The position numbers and the translations under genes were made by a program. 64,000 nt of DNA, from the NCBI GenBank assembly GCA_037833965.1, contig AP031352.1:29142501-29206500 (forward strand), read 5' to 3'. The stretch's first letter is position 1, and every line of letters starts with the position of its first letter. The notes below the pieces were generated by a model. The model was not told where the DNA came from, ran no database searches, and saw nothing but the letters and a program-made list of their open reading frames with translations. This document shows, piece by piece, positions 7,476 to 16,577 of this stretch. The stretch comes from Marchantia polymorpha subsp. ruderalis. Lineage: Eukaryota > Streptophyta > Marchantiopsida > Marchantiales > Marchantiaceae.

Positions 7476-10031
7476 CTATCTACCACTCGCAGCATCTGCG
7501 CGAAACCAAACTACTCTACTGCACTCGGCAGATCCGGTGCTGCGCCTCCTGCGCGCCGGACTGCTCCGCGTACTATCTCTACCCTGCCAGTCTTCCGACC
7601 GGCTGCGTAACCCCAGGCGTCGGAGCGCTGCAGTGACTTCCGACTGCAAGTGCGCCATAGTGTCGCGCGCACCCGACAGAAAAGTTTCTAATTTCCTTGC
7701 CACTCGCCGCCGACTCCGACTGTCACCTTCCGTCAATGCCGCCGCCCGAAGCTCGAACTCCCGGAGTGTAACCCTCTCTTGAGCTGCCACCTCCCAATGG
7801 GTGTATCCGTTTAGACAACGAGTCACCCGTGCCGCCAACTCTCCTCGTGCCCTGCAGCTGCTCTCCACCTCTGCCAGCTGCATTTCTAAATCCGCACGTT
7901 GTGTCCTCAAATCCGAGCACTCGGTTTGCAAGTTGCACAACAACTCCTCATCCTCCTTCCGGGCTCTTTGACTTTCCTCTAAGGCGCGCGTCTGGCGCGC
8001 AAGCTCGGCTGCTAGGACTTCGTTCTGTCTCCGCTCCTCCTGCAGTTCCGACTCGATCTTTGCCCGTATTAGTTCGGCCTCCGCCTGACTCTTCGTCGCC
8101 GCATCCTCCTTCTGCTGCTGCAAGGCTTGGTACAGCTTCTGGGTGACCGCCAGGTGTTGTCGGAGGGCGGTGTTCCTATCCACATATACTCCGCATCTAG
8201 AGGCCCACCTTGCCACCTTGCTCCTCGTCCTTCGCCTGATTGTCTCCACATAAGACTGCGGTTTTAAGGCACTTCCGTATTTGGATGTCTTGCGATCCAG
8301 ATATCGCAGGAGTGGAACTATCTGTTCGCACAGCACCCCTGTTGGCGTTTTCTGCACTGACTCCTCTTCTTGCTCTTCCGAGCTCGTATCATCCTCAGTC
8401 GCGAGGATTTCAGTCGCCACCGAATCCCTTGGCGACTCCCTGGAACTGTGGCGCGCAGCAGCTTCTGCTGCGACTGCTGCTCCACTGCCTGCTAAAATAT
8501 CCAGGGCAGTGGGAGATCCCACTGCTTGAGCCCCTGTTCCGGCTCGATCTTCGGTTTGTGAAGGGGTCGACGCCGTAGTGACTTTTGTCACTCTTGCACC
8601 GCCCGCTTCTGCTGCCTGTCCTTCCGGCGCAATCTGCGCGGAAGGTGTCCTTGCTGAAGGTGCGTCCGCCGAAGGCGTCCGCACACTGGTCGTTGGCCCC
8701 ATCCGTCTTGCAGTCGGCGAATCCGGCTGACTCTCTGTTGTCCGACTCGCAGTCGGCCGACCATTAGTTGTCCGACTGGGAGTCGGATACACCCTGCGCG
8801 TCTTGACTCCACTTGGCCTACTTGTTGGTGGCGTTCTTCCAGAAGTGCCTTCCGCCGAAGACGACCCTCTGAGGATTGTTGGCTCGTCAGCCAAACTCTC
8901 TCCCGCTTCCGGCCTGCTGTCCGGTTCAACGCGCCGTTCAGTTGGCCTTCCTTCCGTCTGTCGACCTTCAGTCATCCGACTCGCAGTCGGCCGGTCGTCA
9001 GTCCGTCCATCTCCTCCCGAAGGCCGTGGTGCCTTCTGTGCAGAGGTTTCTGCCGTCTTCCCTAGGACCTGAGCAATTATCTCTTCCTGCGTGAGATTCC
9101 GCCGGGTCGGAGTTCGCCTGGTCTCCTCAGTAACAGTTGGCATTCTGCGTGCCCTCTGTTTTGGTCGACTATGAGGCTCGGGGGTGGGCCGACCACGAGT
9201 CGGCGCAGCTGGTACTTCCGGCTGCCTGTCCTCAGGTCTCTCATCCCACTTCCGCTTGCGCGGAATGCGCTCACTTCGACGTTCTTCTGCTGCTCTGGCT
9301 GGAGCCGGAGCCGGAGGCGTACTGGCAGGTTCCTCGTCCGGATCCGTGTCTACTTCGGCCTCCCTCGAATATCTACCTGGATAAGACCGGCTCAGCTGCG
9401 GAAACCGAGTTTTCTCAGCATTCGTCAAACATCCCATCGCCCGGTAAAACACGATTAAGTAAGGCGATAGATGATTGAGCGTTCCTCCCCTCTCTTCTTG
9501 CGCATGTTGGCGCGTCACCTTCCACAGAAGTCGTGCCCAATGCACCGGAGCTCCTGACAACACTAGCTCCACGAACTCTACCTGCCAACCATGCATGTAA
9601 GCGGTCTTGGTCGGCTGCAATATCTGCAGCAATGCTGTCGCGACATTTCTCCGCAATCGATCCTTGTAATCCCGAGTCCGGAAACCGTTCTTGGGATGTC
9701 TAGCCACCTTGAAGAGCTCATTGTAAGAGACTTCTTCCTCTTGGGACACTTTCACGCTGTCGGCCTCGAAGAGGAGATCCCCTTCCTCGCCGGCACACCT
9801 GCCCAACACCTGCGCCCAATTGCCAATTTCCCATCTCTCTGGGTGTGGGCGAAATCCGCGAGAAGGCTTGTGTCTCTCTTGCAGATACTCGCGCACCATC
9901 TCCGGACACGTCCAATTCCACCCCCATAGGAGAAAATCGAGCTTCAACCTCAACAGCACATCTTGAAATGCGCGTAGACCGATCTGCGGCACCCTGAGTG
10001 GAGACACTCGCAGCTGGGGAACCTTCGACAT
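7476..10031 (-). CDS. Unrecognised 851-residue protein encoded inside the LTR (U3)
   Basis: I do not recognise this protein. The start is the first ATG (MSKVPQLRV, 10031); the frame is open further upstream but only from a TTG, and the older copy shifts frame there, so the extension is not coding. Residues 1-215 look folded, with Trp-rich helical segments such as LDFLLWGWNW and VHWARLLWKV. A disordered Arg/Pro/Ser/Thr linker (about 220-550) follows, with a basic PRKRKW near 258 and imperfect PTASRTTE-like repeats. Then come a conserved block (555-620), a long coiled coil (about 625-730) and a basic tail. The older LTR preserves exactly the same 851-codon length with mostly single substitutions. 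That argues for protein-level constraint or recent spread. Faint resemblance of the N domain to the plant transposon-protein (transposase_32-like) domains is a guess. No enzymatic motif is seen. Confidence 0.8.
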   Translation of the reverse strand: MSKVPQLRVSPLRVPQIGLRAFQDVLLRLKLDFLLWGWNWTCPEMVREYLQERHKPSRGFRPHPERWEIGNWAQVLGRCAGEEGDLLFEADSVKVSQEEEVSYNELFKVARHPKNGFRTRDYKDRLRRNVATALLQILQPTKTAYMHGWQVEFVELVLSGAPVHWARLLWKVTRQHAQEERGGTLNHLSPYLIVFYRAMGCLTNAEKTRFPQLSRSYPGRYSREAEVDTDPDEEPASTPPAPAPARAAEERRSERIPRKRKWDERPEDRQPEVPAAPTRGRPTPEPHSRPKQRARRMPTVTEETRRTPTRRNLTQEEIIAQVLGKTAETSAQKAPRPSGGDGRTDDRPTASRMTEGRQTEGRPTERRVEPDSRPEAGESLADEPTILRGSSSAEGTSGRTPPTSRPSGVKTRRVYPTPSRTTNGRPTASRTTESQPDSPTARRMGPTTSVRTPSADAPSARTPSAQIAPEGQAAEAGGARVTKVTTASTPSQTEDRAGTGAQAVGSPTALDILAGSGAAVAAEAAARHSSRESPRDSVATEILATEDDTSSEEQEEESVQKTPTGVLCEQIVPLLRYLDRKTSKYGSALKPQSYVETIRRRTRSKVARWASRCGVYVDRNTALRQHLAVTQKLYQALQQQKEDAATKSQAEAELIRAKIESELQEERRQNEVLAAELARQTRALEESQRARKEDEELLCNLQTECSDLRTQRADLEMQLAEVESSCRARGELAARVTRCLNGYTHWEVAAQERVTLREFELRAAALTEGDSRSRRRVARKLETFLSGARDTMAHLQSEVTAALRRLGLRSRSEDWQGRDSTRSSPARRRRSTGSAECSRVVWFRADAASGR

Positions 10032-11387
10032 TGCGTTGCCTGCACACACACAAACGTTCTCCCTTTCGCTCGCTCTCTCACAATCGCCACTGCGCGTCGG
10101 CCACTCAAGCACTGACTGCTCACTCTCTCTGCGCTCGTTCAAGATCGCTACTCCAATTCTTTCAAGGTCCGCCAAGATCCTTGCGCAACTCGTCTCCGCA
10201 CTCTCTACTCTCACTGCAGGTCGCTCCGCCCTTGCGCGTAATCTTGGAACTGGAAATCGCAAAGTCAAGAATGAGAGAATGAGACTGGAGCGCAGTCTTT
10301 TCTTCTCCGATTTCAAGAACGTCCAACGTTCTTACTGGTTGCAACGTACGCAGCCGGCTATACGGCTTAACGGTTCGCCCTTTGCATGCGCGAATTCACG
10401 TCTCCGCCTTGCGCGCATTCGCATGCTTAAACGTTGAATTCTCCCGCCGCCGCCACCTTCCGGACTCGAGTCCGCTGCAGGGTATACGTCGGCCCTGTTG
10501 TCTTTTCCTAACCCGCCCTTCTCCGGAGGCGTGTCGCCGCTGGTGTGTTCATTATCCGTCGGCGCCTCGCTGGAGGCGCACATCCAGCCGGAGCGAATTA
10601 CGCCGGCGCGCAGTCGTACCGCCTATTTTGTCCTTTATGCCTCGTCCGTTGCTGCCAGCGCATATCCGTCAGCGCAACTCATGCCAGCGCATCCGGCCGT
10701 CAGCGCCACGTCGGAGGCGTACATCCGACCGGCGCTTTCCTTCCATGAACAGCCGCCAAGGGCGCTTCCGACTCTGAGTTGGTTTCCTCCTGTGAGCGCG
10801 TGATTCCGCCGAAGGCGCATCGCCGAGGGCGTACGGGAATCCTTTCCGGCTGTGAACCCTAGCGCGAACGGCGCATGTCCGGCTACGAGTTTTCCGACGC
10901 TCATAACTTCTCCATTCCTGATCCATCTCCGGCGCTCTTGGACTCGTTAGAACGAGCGTCCCGAGCTCTTTCTAATGCAACTTCAACCAACTGGATCTAC
11001 CGTGTATCCCGATTGTTATGAAGGTTTTCCCTTTCCGCGCTAGCGGCGCTTCGCCGAAGGCGCACTCATGGTCGGATGCCTTTAGAGGTCCGGGCCCTTC
11101 CCCTGACGTCTTTAGCACAACCTCCTCCTGAGGTGTCTGCGCCGGAAGCGTAGCTTCCTTATACGCTAGAGGCGCGTGAGTAGAGATACCTCAAAAAGGA
11201 GCTTTTGCCGAAGGCGCCGAAGACGTTGGCGTTGGTACATCCGACTACGTGATTCTTTGTGCCCTCGTGACGATCTCATCAATCCACTCTATTTAGCGTA
11301 CCCTTCTCTAGCTACAAACACTGCTTTGGTACTAGTTTTCTGAAATTGTTTAAATTCTGCAAAAAAAACAAAAAGTGTGTTACCACA

Positions 11388-11628
11388 CAAACTCAGGAAG
11401 GGTTCCTGTCGGAGGGATGTCCAATAGAACTGTTAGCTCAATGCTCTCGGTAGGTGAACTGGAACGCCTTTGTCTTCCAGTAGTCGGTGATGGCGATCTT
11501 TCTGCAGAGTCCTCACCGGGAGTCTTCTTTTTAGTTCGCCGTTTTGTTTCCACGGCTTTTTCTGAATCTCGACGGAGTTTCCGTGTGGCTCTCGCACTCA
11601 GGTTTCCCACACTATCGCTCGTCGACAT
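11388..11628 (-). pseudogene. gag: Gag N-terminal fragment of the older copy
   Basis: It encodes the first 80 residues of Gag (MSTSDSVGNL to TLPEF), nearly identical to the intact gag at 6435-6196. It then runs directly into LTR sequence, where the frame ends after two foreign codons. Small differences (for example GGGTTCC against GAGTTCC) show it is not a direct copy of the neighbouring young gag. Confidence 0.9.
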
Positions 11629-11671
11629 TCACCGAGCATTGCTGCTCAAGGTTTCTGGTGTTGACGCACTG

Positions 11672-11689
11672 TCCCCGGCAGCGGCGCCA
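11672..11689 (-). other. Primer-binding site, tRNA-Asp type (older copy)
   Basis: The same 18-base motif as at 6479-6496, between the gag fragment and the 5' LTR of the older copy. Confidence 0.8.
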
Positions 11690-12627
11690 AAAAGAAGTTG
11701 TCGGCTCCTTATGTAATAACCCACCAAAGGCTAAAACTGCAGTATGGTGGTAAGAAGATCGAACCCATAGGGACAGAGGCAACACACAGAGTAAAAGTGT
11801 CACATTTAACAGACTTTTGTAGAGTTTGAATTCTAGGCGACTGTCACTCCCAGAAATACTGCAGTGCTCGACTCGGAGGCTCGTCTCGGAGGAGGATCTC
11901 AACTCGGAGGATGCTCGGAGGATGCACGGTACAGCTTGGTCACTCAACACACACACACACACCTGAAACTGGCAAAAAGCACAACTCGGAGGTCGGTCAG
12001 GACCTCCGCTTCGGATTTCAGGAGGAAAGTGTCTCGCAAGTTCACTCAGAGGTTCTGCAGGAAGTGCCTCCCACTCCGGCTTTTACTGCCCTTCCGCCAG
12101 GAACTAGCGGGGGTACCCGGACTGGACTTCTCACTTCGGAACGAAGCCTCTACGTACGCCGTGGACGTCACCCTCGACTATCACACAAAACGCAGGGAGT
12201 GCAGACCCGACTGAGAACTTACTGAAAACACGATCCAGTAACACACACACAACCTGAATTACAAACCAAGGTTTACACGAAGTAATGAAACTTCACATTG
12301 GCATTCAGGGGAAACTTCCCGTAGGAGTACAATCAGGATATGTCACTCGAAGGAGTAAGGGGGAACTGTTCAAGTATCTAACTCGCAGCCGGCTCTGAGT
12401 ATCAGAAATCACCCGCAGGTGCAGATCCGCACTACTCAAGTCTCTAACCGGGTACTAGCTCTGAACATTCAGCCGAAGGCCTTCAACTACAACATACGGT
12501 AACTTCGCTATGCTGCAGCTTCTCTACGTGGTGCCAGGACCAAAATGCACAAACACGCCAAGAAAGTGAGTTCCTGATCTGCACTTCCGAAACTGGAAGA
12601 GTCCCAAGGCAAAACGCCTTGATCTAC

Positions 12628-12633
12628 TTTATA
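12628..12633 (-). promoter_or_regulatory. TATA box of the older LTR
   Basis: The GAGTATAAAGTAG context is identical to that at 7442-7437, at the same distance after the LTR frame's stop codon. Confidence 0.45.
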
Positions 12634-12666
12634 CTCTCAAAAGATCCTAACTAGCACTACGCTATC

Positions 12667-15222
12667 CTATCTACCACTCGCAGCATCTGCGCGAAACCAA
12701 ACTACTCTACTGCACTCAGCAGATCCGGTGCTGCGCCTCCTGCGCGCCGGACTGCTCCGCTTACTATCTCTACCTTGCCAGTCTTCCGACCGGCTGCGTA
12801 ACCCCAGGCGTCGGAGCGCTGCAGTGACTTCCGACTGCAAGTGCGCCATAGTGTCGCGCGCACCCGACAAGAAGGTTTCTAATTTTCTTGCCACTCGCCG
12901 CCGACTCCGACTGTCACCTTCCGTCAAGGCCGCCGCCCGAAGCTCGAACTCCCGGAGTGTAACCCTCTCTTGAGCTGCCACCTCCCAATGGGTGTATCCG
13001 TTTAGACAACGAGTCACCCGTGCCGCCAACTCTCCTCGTGCCCTGCAGCTGCTCTCCACCTCTGCCAGCTGCATTTCTAAATCCGCACGTTGAGCCCTCA
13101 AATCCGAGCACTCGGTTTGCAAGTTGCACAACAACTCCTCATCCTCCTTGCGGGCTCTTTGACTTTCCTCTAAGGCGCGCGTCTGGCGCGCAAGCTCGGC
13201 TGCTAGGACTTTGTTCTGTCTCCGCTCCTCCTGCAGTTCCGACTCGATCTTTGCCCGTATTAGTTCGGCCTCCGCCTGACTCTTCGTCGCCGCATCCTCC
13301 TTCTGCTGCTGCAAGGCTTGGTACAGCTTCTGGGTGACCGCCAGGTGTTGTCTGAGGGCGGTGTTCCTTTCCACATATACTTGGCAACTAGAGGCCCACT
13401 TTGCCACCTTGATCCTCGTCCTTCGCCTGATAGTCTCCACATAAGACTGCGGTTTTAAGGCACTTCCGTATTTGGATGTCTTGCGATCCAGATATCGCAG
13501 GAGTGGAACTATCTGTTCGCACAGCACCCCTGTTGGCGTTTTCTGCACCGAATCCTCTTCTTGCTCTTCCGAGCTCGTCTCATCCTCAGTCTCGAGGATT
13601 TCAGTCGCCACCGAATCCCTTGGCGACTCCCTGGAACTGTGGCGCGCAGCAGCTTCTGCTGCGACTGCTGCTCCACTGCCTGCTAAAATATCCAGGGCAG
13701 TGGGAGATCCCACTGCTTGAGCCCCTGTTCCGGCTCGATCTTCGGTTTGTGAAGGGGTCGACGCCGCAGTGACTTTTGTCACTCTCGCACCGCCCGCTTC
13801 TGCTGCCTGTCCTTCCGGCGCAATCTGCGCGGAAGGTGTCCTTGCTGAAGGTGCGTCCGCCGAAGGCGTCCGCATACTGGTCGTTGGCCCCATCCGTCTC
13901 GCAGTCGGCGAATCCGGCTGACTCTCTGTTGTCCGACTCGCAGTCGGCCGACCAGCAGTTGTCCGACTGGGAGTCGGATACACCCTGCGCGTCTTGACTC
14001 CACTTGGCCTGTTTGCTGGTGGCGTTCTTCCAGAAGTGCCTTCCGCCGAAGACGACCCTCTGAGGATTGTTGGCTCGTCAGCCAAACTCTCTCCCGCTTC
14101 CGGCCTGCTGTCCGGTTCAACGCGCCGTTCAGTTGGCCTTCCTTCCGCTTGTCGACCTTCAGTCATCCGACTCGCAGTCGGCCGGTCGTCAGTCCGTCCA
14201 TCTCCTCCCGAAGGCCGTGGTGCCTTCTGTGCAGAGGTTTCTGCCGTCTTCCCTAGGACCTGAGCAATTATCTCTTCCTGTGTGAGATTCCGCCGGGTCG
14301 GAGTTCGCCTGGTCTCCTCAGTACCAGTTGGCATTCTGCGTGCCCTCTGTTTTGGTCGACTATGAGGCTCGGGGGTGGGCCGACCACGAGTCGGCGCAGA
14401 TGGTACTTCCGGCTGCCTGTCCTCAGGTCCCTCATCCCACTTCCGCTTGCGCGGAATGCGCTCACTTCGACGTTCTTCTGCTGCTCTGGCTGGAGCCGGA
14501 GCCGGAGGCGTACTGGCAGGTTCCTCGTCCGGATCCGTGTCTACTTCGGCCTCCCTCGAATATCTACCTGGATAAGACCGGCTCAGCTGCGGAAACCGAG
14601 TTTTCTCAGCATTCGTCAAACATCCCATCGCCCGGTAAAACACGATTAAGTAAGGCGATAGATGATTGAGCGTTCCTCCCCTCTCTTCTTGCGCATGTTG
14701 GCGCGTCACCTTCCACAGGAGCCGTGCCCAATGCACCGGAGCTCCTGACAACACTAGCTCCACGAACTCTACCTGCCAACCATGCATGTAAGCGGTCTTG
14801 GTCGGCTGCAATATCTGCAGCAATGCTGTCGCGACATTTCTCCGCAATCGATCCTTGTAATCCCGAGTCCGGAAACCGTTCTTGGGATGTCTAGCCACTT
14901 TGAAGAGCTCATTGTAAGAGACTTCTTCCTCCTGGGACACTTTCACGCTGTCGGCCTCGAAGAGGAGATCCCCTTCCTCGCCGGCACACCTGCCCAACAC
15001 CTGCGCCCAATTGCAAATTTCCCATCTCTCTGGGTGTGGGCGAAATCCGCGAGAAGGCTTGTGTCTCTCTTGCAGATACTCGCGCACCATCTCCGGACAC
15101 GTCCAATTCCACCCCCAGAGGAGAAAATCGAGCTTCAGCCTCGTCAGCACATCTTGAAATGCGCGTAGACCGATCTGCGGCACCCTGAGTGGAGACACTC
15201 GCAGTTGGGGAACCTTCGACAT
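12667..15222 (-). CDS. Second copy of the LTR-encoded 851-residue protein
   Basis: It starts at ATG 15222 (MSKVPQLRV) and has the same 851-residue length as the copy at 7476-10031. The two differ by scattered substitutions (for example ARWASRCGVY against AKWASSCQVY in the conserved block) without stops or frameshifts. Upstream of the ATG there are a 2-base and a 1-base indel relative to the other copy. This supports the ATG as the true start and contrasts with the open frame downstream. Function is unknown; the layout is folded N domain, disordered Arg/Pro/Ser/Thr linker, coiled coil and basic tail. Confidence 0.75.
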   Translation of the reverse strand: MSKVPQLRVSPLRVPQIGLRAFQDVLTRLKLDFLLWGWNWTCPEMVREYLQERHKPSRGFRPHPERWEICNWAQVLGRCAGEEGDLLFEADSVKVSQEEEVSYNELFKVARHPKNGFRTRDYKDRLRRNVATALLQILQPTKTAYMHGWQVEFVELVLSGAPVHWARLLWKVTRQHAQEERGGTLNHLSPYLIVFYRAMGCLTNAEKTRFPQLSRSYPGRYSREAEVDTDPDEEPASTPPAPAPARAAEERRSERIPRKRKWDEGPEDRQPEVPSAPTRGRPTPEPHSRPKQRARRMPTGTEETRRTPTRRNLTQEEIIAQVLGKTAETSAQKAPRPSGGDGRTDDRPTASRMTEGRQAEGRPTERRVEPDSRPEAGESLADEPTILRGSSSAEGTSGRTPPANRPSGVKTRRVYPTPSRTTAGRPTASRTTESQPDSPTARRMGPTTSMRTPSADAPSARTPSAQIAPEGQAAEAGGARVTKVTAASTPSQTEDRAGTGAQAVGSPTALDILAGSGAAVAAEAAARHSSRESPRDSVATEILETEDETSSEEQEEDSVQKTPTGVLCEQIVPLLRYLDRKTSKYGSALKPQSYVETIRRRTRIKVAKWASSCQVYVERNTALRQHLAVTQKLYQALQQQKEDAATKSQAEAELIRAKIESELQEERRQNKVLAAELARQTRALEESQRARKEDEELLCNLQTECSDLRAQRADLEMQLAEVESSCRARGELAARVTRCLNGYTHWEVAAQERVTLREFELRAAALTEGDSRSRRRVARKLETFLSGARDTMAHLQSEVTAALRRLGLRSRSEDWQGRDSKRSSPARRRRSTGSAECSRVVWFRADAASGR

Positions 15223-16577
15223 TGCGTTGTCTGCACACACAAACGTTCTCCCTTTCGCTCACTCTCTCACAATCGCCACTGCGCGTCGGCCACTCAAGCA
15301 CTGACTGCTCACTCTCTCTGCGCTCGTTCAAGATCGCTACTCCCAATTCTTTCAAGATCCGCCAAGATCCTTGTGCAACTCGTCTCCGCACTCTCTACTC
15401 TCACTGCAGGTCGCTCCGCCCTTGCGCGTAATCTTGGAACTGGAAATTGCAAAGTCAAGAATGAGAGAATGAGACTGGAGCGCAGTCTTTTCTTCTCCGA
15501 TTTCAAGAACGTCCAACGTTCTTACTGGTTGCAACGTACGCAGCCGGCTATACGGCTTAACGGTTCGCCCTTTGCATGCGCGAATTCACGTCTCCGCATT
15601 GCGCGCATTCGCATGCTTAAACGTTGAATTCTCCCGCCGCCGCCACCTTCCGGACTCGAGTCCGCTGCAGGGTATACGTCGGCCCTGTTGTCTTTTCCTA
15701 ACCCGCCCTTCTCCGGTGGCGTGTCGCCGCTGGTGCGTTCATTATCCGTCGGCGCCTTGCTGGAGGCGCACATCCAGCCGGAGCGAATTACGCCGGCGCG
15801 CAGTCGTACCGCCTATTTTGTCCTTTATGCCTCGTCCGTTGCTGCCAGCGCATATCCGTCAGCGCAACTCATGCCAGCGCATCCGGCCGTCAGCGCCACG
15901 TCGGAGGCGTACATCCGACCGGCGCTTTCCTTCCATGAACAGCCGCCAAGGGCGCTTCCGACTCTGAGTTGGTTTCCTCCTGTGAGCGCGTGATTCCGCC
16001 GAAGGCGCATCGCCGAGGGCGTACGGGAATCCTTTCCGGCTGTGAACCCTAGCGCGAACGGCGCATGTCCGGCTACGAGTTTTCCGACGCTCATAACTTC
16101 TCCATTCCTGATCCATCTCCGGCGCTCTTGGACTCGTTAGAACGAGCGTCCCGAGCTCTTTCTAATGCAACTTCAACCAACTGGATCTACCGTGTATCCC
16201 AATTGTTATGAAGGTTTTCCCTTTCCGCGCTAGCGACGCTTCGCCGAAGGCGCACTCATGGTCGGACGCCTTTAGAGGTCCGGGCCCTTCTCCTGACGTC
16301 TTTAGCAAAACCTCCTCCTGAGGTGTCTGCGCCGGAAGCGTAGCTTCCTTATACGCTAGAGGCGCGTGAGTAGAGACACCTCAAAAAGGAGCTTTTGCCG
16401 AAGGCGCCGAAGACGTTGGCGTTGGTACATCCGACTACGTGATTCTTTGTGCCCTCGTGACGATCTCCTCAATCCACTCTATTTTGCGTACCCTTCTCTA
16501 GCTACAAACACTGCTTTGGTACTAGTTTTCTAAAATTGTTTAAATTCTGCAAAAAAAACAAAAAGTGTGTTACCACA

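Larger units (their letters stand above)
1..11387 (-). mobile_element. Young giant-LTR Ty3/gypsy retrotransposon (left end cut by window)
   Basis: Reading on the minus strand, the order is 5' LTR (11387-6506), primer-binding site, gag-protease, leaky UAG, pol (RT, RNase H, integrase), polypurine tract and 3' LTR (719 leftwards, leaving the window). Domain order RT-RNase H-integrase is Ty3/gypsy. The absence of a chromodomain after the GPY/F-like tail and the tRNA-Asp-type primer site suggest the plant Athila/Tat-like branch (inference). The 719 visible bases of the 3' LTR match the 5' LTR (10669-11387) without any difference I could find, so insertion was recent. All long frames are open. The internal region is about 5.8 kb and the LTR about 4.88 kb, giving about 15.5 kb in all, with about 4.2 kb lying left of base 1. 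It sits inside an older related copy. Confidence 0.93.
6506..11387 (-). repeat. 5' LTR of the young element, 4882 bp, carrying a reading frame
   Basis: The start is set by TGTGGTAACACAC at 11387, which matches the junction of the 3' LTR with the polypurine tract. The end, CCGACA at 6506, is inferred as the CA nearest the primer-binding site and could be off by a few bases. The whole interval is repeated at 11699-16577. Inside, in reading direction: a leader of about 1.36 kb with GCCGAAGGCG hairpin motifs, an 851-codon frame, a TATA box at 7442, and about 0.9 kb that should be R-U5 with a CA microsatellite near 6752-6771. Such a long LTR is at the top of the known plant range. Confidence 0.9.
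11388..16577 (-). mobile_element. Older related gypsy copy, interrupted in gag
   Basis: In reading direction: complete 5' LTR (16577-11699), primer-binding site, gag ATG (11628) and 80 gag codons. At 11388 the sequence stops and the LTR of the young element begins. Compared with the young LTRs, this LTR differs at about nine places in its first 719 bases alone, while the two young LTRs agree throughout. The simplest reading is insertion of the young element into gag of this copy. The rest of gag-pol and the other LTR would then lie left of the window. CAAAC at 11388-11392 would be one half of the 5-bp target duplication. Confidence 0.85.
11699..16577 (-). repeat. 5' LTR of the older copy, 4879 bp
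   Basis: It is homologous over its full length to 6506-11387, with scattered substitutions and a few short indels. The outer end is TGTGGTAACAC at 16577, and GCATG at 16578-16582 would be the flanking half of its target duplication. It contains its own copy of the LTR reading frame, TATA box and hairpin motifs. Confidence 0.9.

Noticed and set aside
10032-10316. N-terminal extension of the LTR-encoded protein by 95 codons
   Set aside because: It begins with TTG, contains no ATG before MSKVP, and the other copy has a 2-base and a 1-base indel in this stretch that break the frame.
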